64,000 bases of DNA from Maricurvus nonylphenolicus. GTDB taxonomy: Bacteria > Pseudomonadota > Gammaproteobacteria > Pseudomonadales > Cellvibrionaceae. Of the stretch, positions 63,129 to 64,000 are shown piece after piece. A program made the position numbers and the translations under genes. The stretch spans positions 3,348,001 to 3,412,000 of the forward strand of contig NZ_AP031498.1 in assembly GCF_042854845.1 (NCBI RefSeq), read 5' to 3'. Position 1 is the first letter of the stretch. The number at the start of each line of letters is the position of its first letter. The notes beneath the pieces were generated by a model. That model was not told the origin of the DNA and did no database searches. It saw only the letters and a program-made list of their open reading frames with translations.

Positions 63129-64000
63129 TTATTCATCAATACGGAAGGTATGGAACGCCGGTCGGCCACGGCGGAAATAGCGGATAGGCAGCAATTCGTT
63201 GGCCGGCAGCTCAGACTCAACACGGCGGTAATCATCAACACCGCCAATTTCATGGAAGCCCAATTGCGCAATCACATCCCCTGGGTGTAAGCCGGCCTTG
63301 GCGCCCGCACCACCCGGCACCACCTGGGTAATCACCACCCCGGCAGCCAGGTTCCAGCGCTTGCGCATACGCTCGTCAATATCGCGAACATCTAACCCCA
63401 GGCGACCACCTCCCACGGGGGCTTCAGATACCTGCGGTGAAGCGTCACCGCCACCCAACATCCCCACTTCCACATTGAGGGCGCGCTTTTTGCCTTCACG
63501 CATCACCACGACCGGCACTGATCGACCAGGCACGGTGCGGCCCACGGCATGGGGTAAATCGCTAGACATCATAATCGGGTTGCCATCGAACTCAATAATC
63601 ACATCTCCGACACGGATACCGGCCATATCGGCAGGCCCTTTGGGTTCCAACTGTGCTACCAGCGCGCCCATAGGCTTACTTAAGCCAAAGGAAGAGGCCA
63701 AGTCTCTGCTGACTTCCTGAATAACAACGCCAAGCCAGCCTCGATCCACACGGCCTTTTTCTTTCAACTGATCAACAACCCCTTGGGCAACCGCCACAGG
63801 AATAGCAAATGACAAACCAATTGAGCCGCCTGAACGGGTATAAATTTGCGAGTTGATACCAACCACTTCACCCTTCAAGTTAAATAGAGGGCCGCCTGAA
63901 TTACCGGGATTAATAGCGACATCGGTCTGAATAAACGGTACGTAGTTTTCGTTCTTTTCAGTGGGGATACTGCGACCGATGGCACTGACAATACCCGCAC
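63129..64000 (-). CDS. mucD: Do-like serine protease MucD/DegP (5' end cut by window edge)
   Basis: The C-terminal ~290 residues; the frame is open to the right edge. The catalytic serine is in AINPGNSGGPLFNLKGEVVG. Two PDZ domains follow (DLASSFGLSKPMGALVAQLE onward and a second with PGGAGAKAGLHPGDVIAQLG). Context mucD-lepA-lepB is that of Pseudomonas MucD, a periplasmic protease/chaperone in envelope stress control. Confidence 0.93.
   Translation of the reverse strand, partial: AGIVSAIGRSIPTEKNENYVPFIQTDVAINPGNSGGPLFNLKGEVVGINSQIYTRSGGSIGLSFAIPVAVAQGVVDQLKEKGRVDRGWLGVVIQEVSRDLASSFGLSKPMGALVAQLEPKGPADMAGIRVGDVIIEFDGNPIMMSSDLPHAVGRTVPGRSVPVVVMREGKKRALNVEVGMLGGGDASPQVSEAPVGGGRLGLDVRDIDERMRKRWNLAAGVVITQVVPGGAGAKAGLHPGDVIAQLGFHEIGGVDDYRRVESELPANELLPIRYFRRGRPAFHTFRIDE

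Overview
The window reads as a chromosomal segment of a gammaproteobacterium near the Pseudomonas / Cellvibrionales (marine Spongiibacter-like) group. This is an inference from gene order, since no rRNA or tRNA gene is present. Several blocks match the Pseudomonas order: xerD-dsbC-hom-thrC with recJ nearby; ffh, rpsP-rimM-trmD-rplS; mazG-relA-rlmD-cysM with a divergent gacS; and mucD-lepA-lepB-DUF4845-rnc-era-recO. Most genes lie on the minus strand.

Positions 1-4300 are accessory. A truncated exported protein joins a redoxin-like part, a c-type haem motif and a copper type II ascorbate-dependent (PHM/DBH-like) monooxygenase region. Next to it is a fusion of a glycosidase-like TIM barrel with a WaaP/Kdo-type kinase domain.

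Positions 4343-15241 hold a probable catabolic island of two convergent operons that meet at a terminator near 11001-11027. The plus-strand operon lies beside a divergent AraC-type regulator and encodes a zinc alcohol dehydrogenase, a VOC-VOC-SRPBCC fusion, a 39-residue membrane peptide, an exported cytochrome c/beta-propeller protein and an SDR. The minus-strand operon lies beside a divergent TetR regulator and encodes an SDR, an HSL-type esterase and a Baeyer-Villiger-type flavin monooxygenase. Alcohol-to-ketone, ketone-to-ester and ester hydrolysis steps fit together as ring or chain cleavage of an unknown alicyclic, terpenoid or ketone substrate. I could not identify the substrate, and this is the best candidate for an undescribed system here.

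Positions 15249-22626 are housekeeping: a YbfF-type esterase, recJ, thrC, hom, dsbC and xerD. Positions 22690-27023 are again accessory: an indoleamine 2,3-dioxygenase homologue preceded by 20-bp tandem repeats, a complementary pair of bacterioferritin subunits, a small membrane protein and a GAF histidine kinase.

Positions 27111-33197 carry the rplS-trmD-rimM-rpsP operon, ffh, a CcsA/HemX-like protein and a CorB-like CBS protein. Positions 33209-36398 encode an HsbR/HsbA-type phosphatase-switch module with a methyl-accepting protein. Then follow trpS, a homologue of the tRNA-queuosine mannosyltransferase GTDC1/QTMAN, a double cNMP-binding/rhodanese protein, apeB, a beta-hydroxyacid dehydrogenase, uppP, tsaB and an AlgP/histone H1-like gene.

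A 1.06-kb AT-rich gene-poor stretch precedes adk. The right third (47.4-64 kb) is core: two conserved small proteins, mazG, relA, rlmD, cysM, gacS, acpS, recO, era, rnc, DUF4845, lepB, lepA and a truncated mucD/degP. pdxJ, often found between recO and acpS, is missing there. No CRISPR array, prophage or intact insertion sequence was seen.
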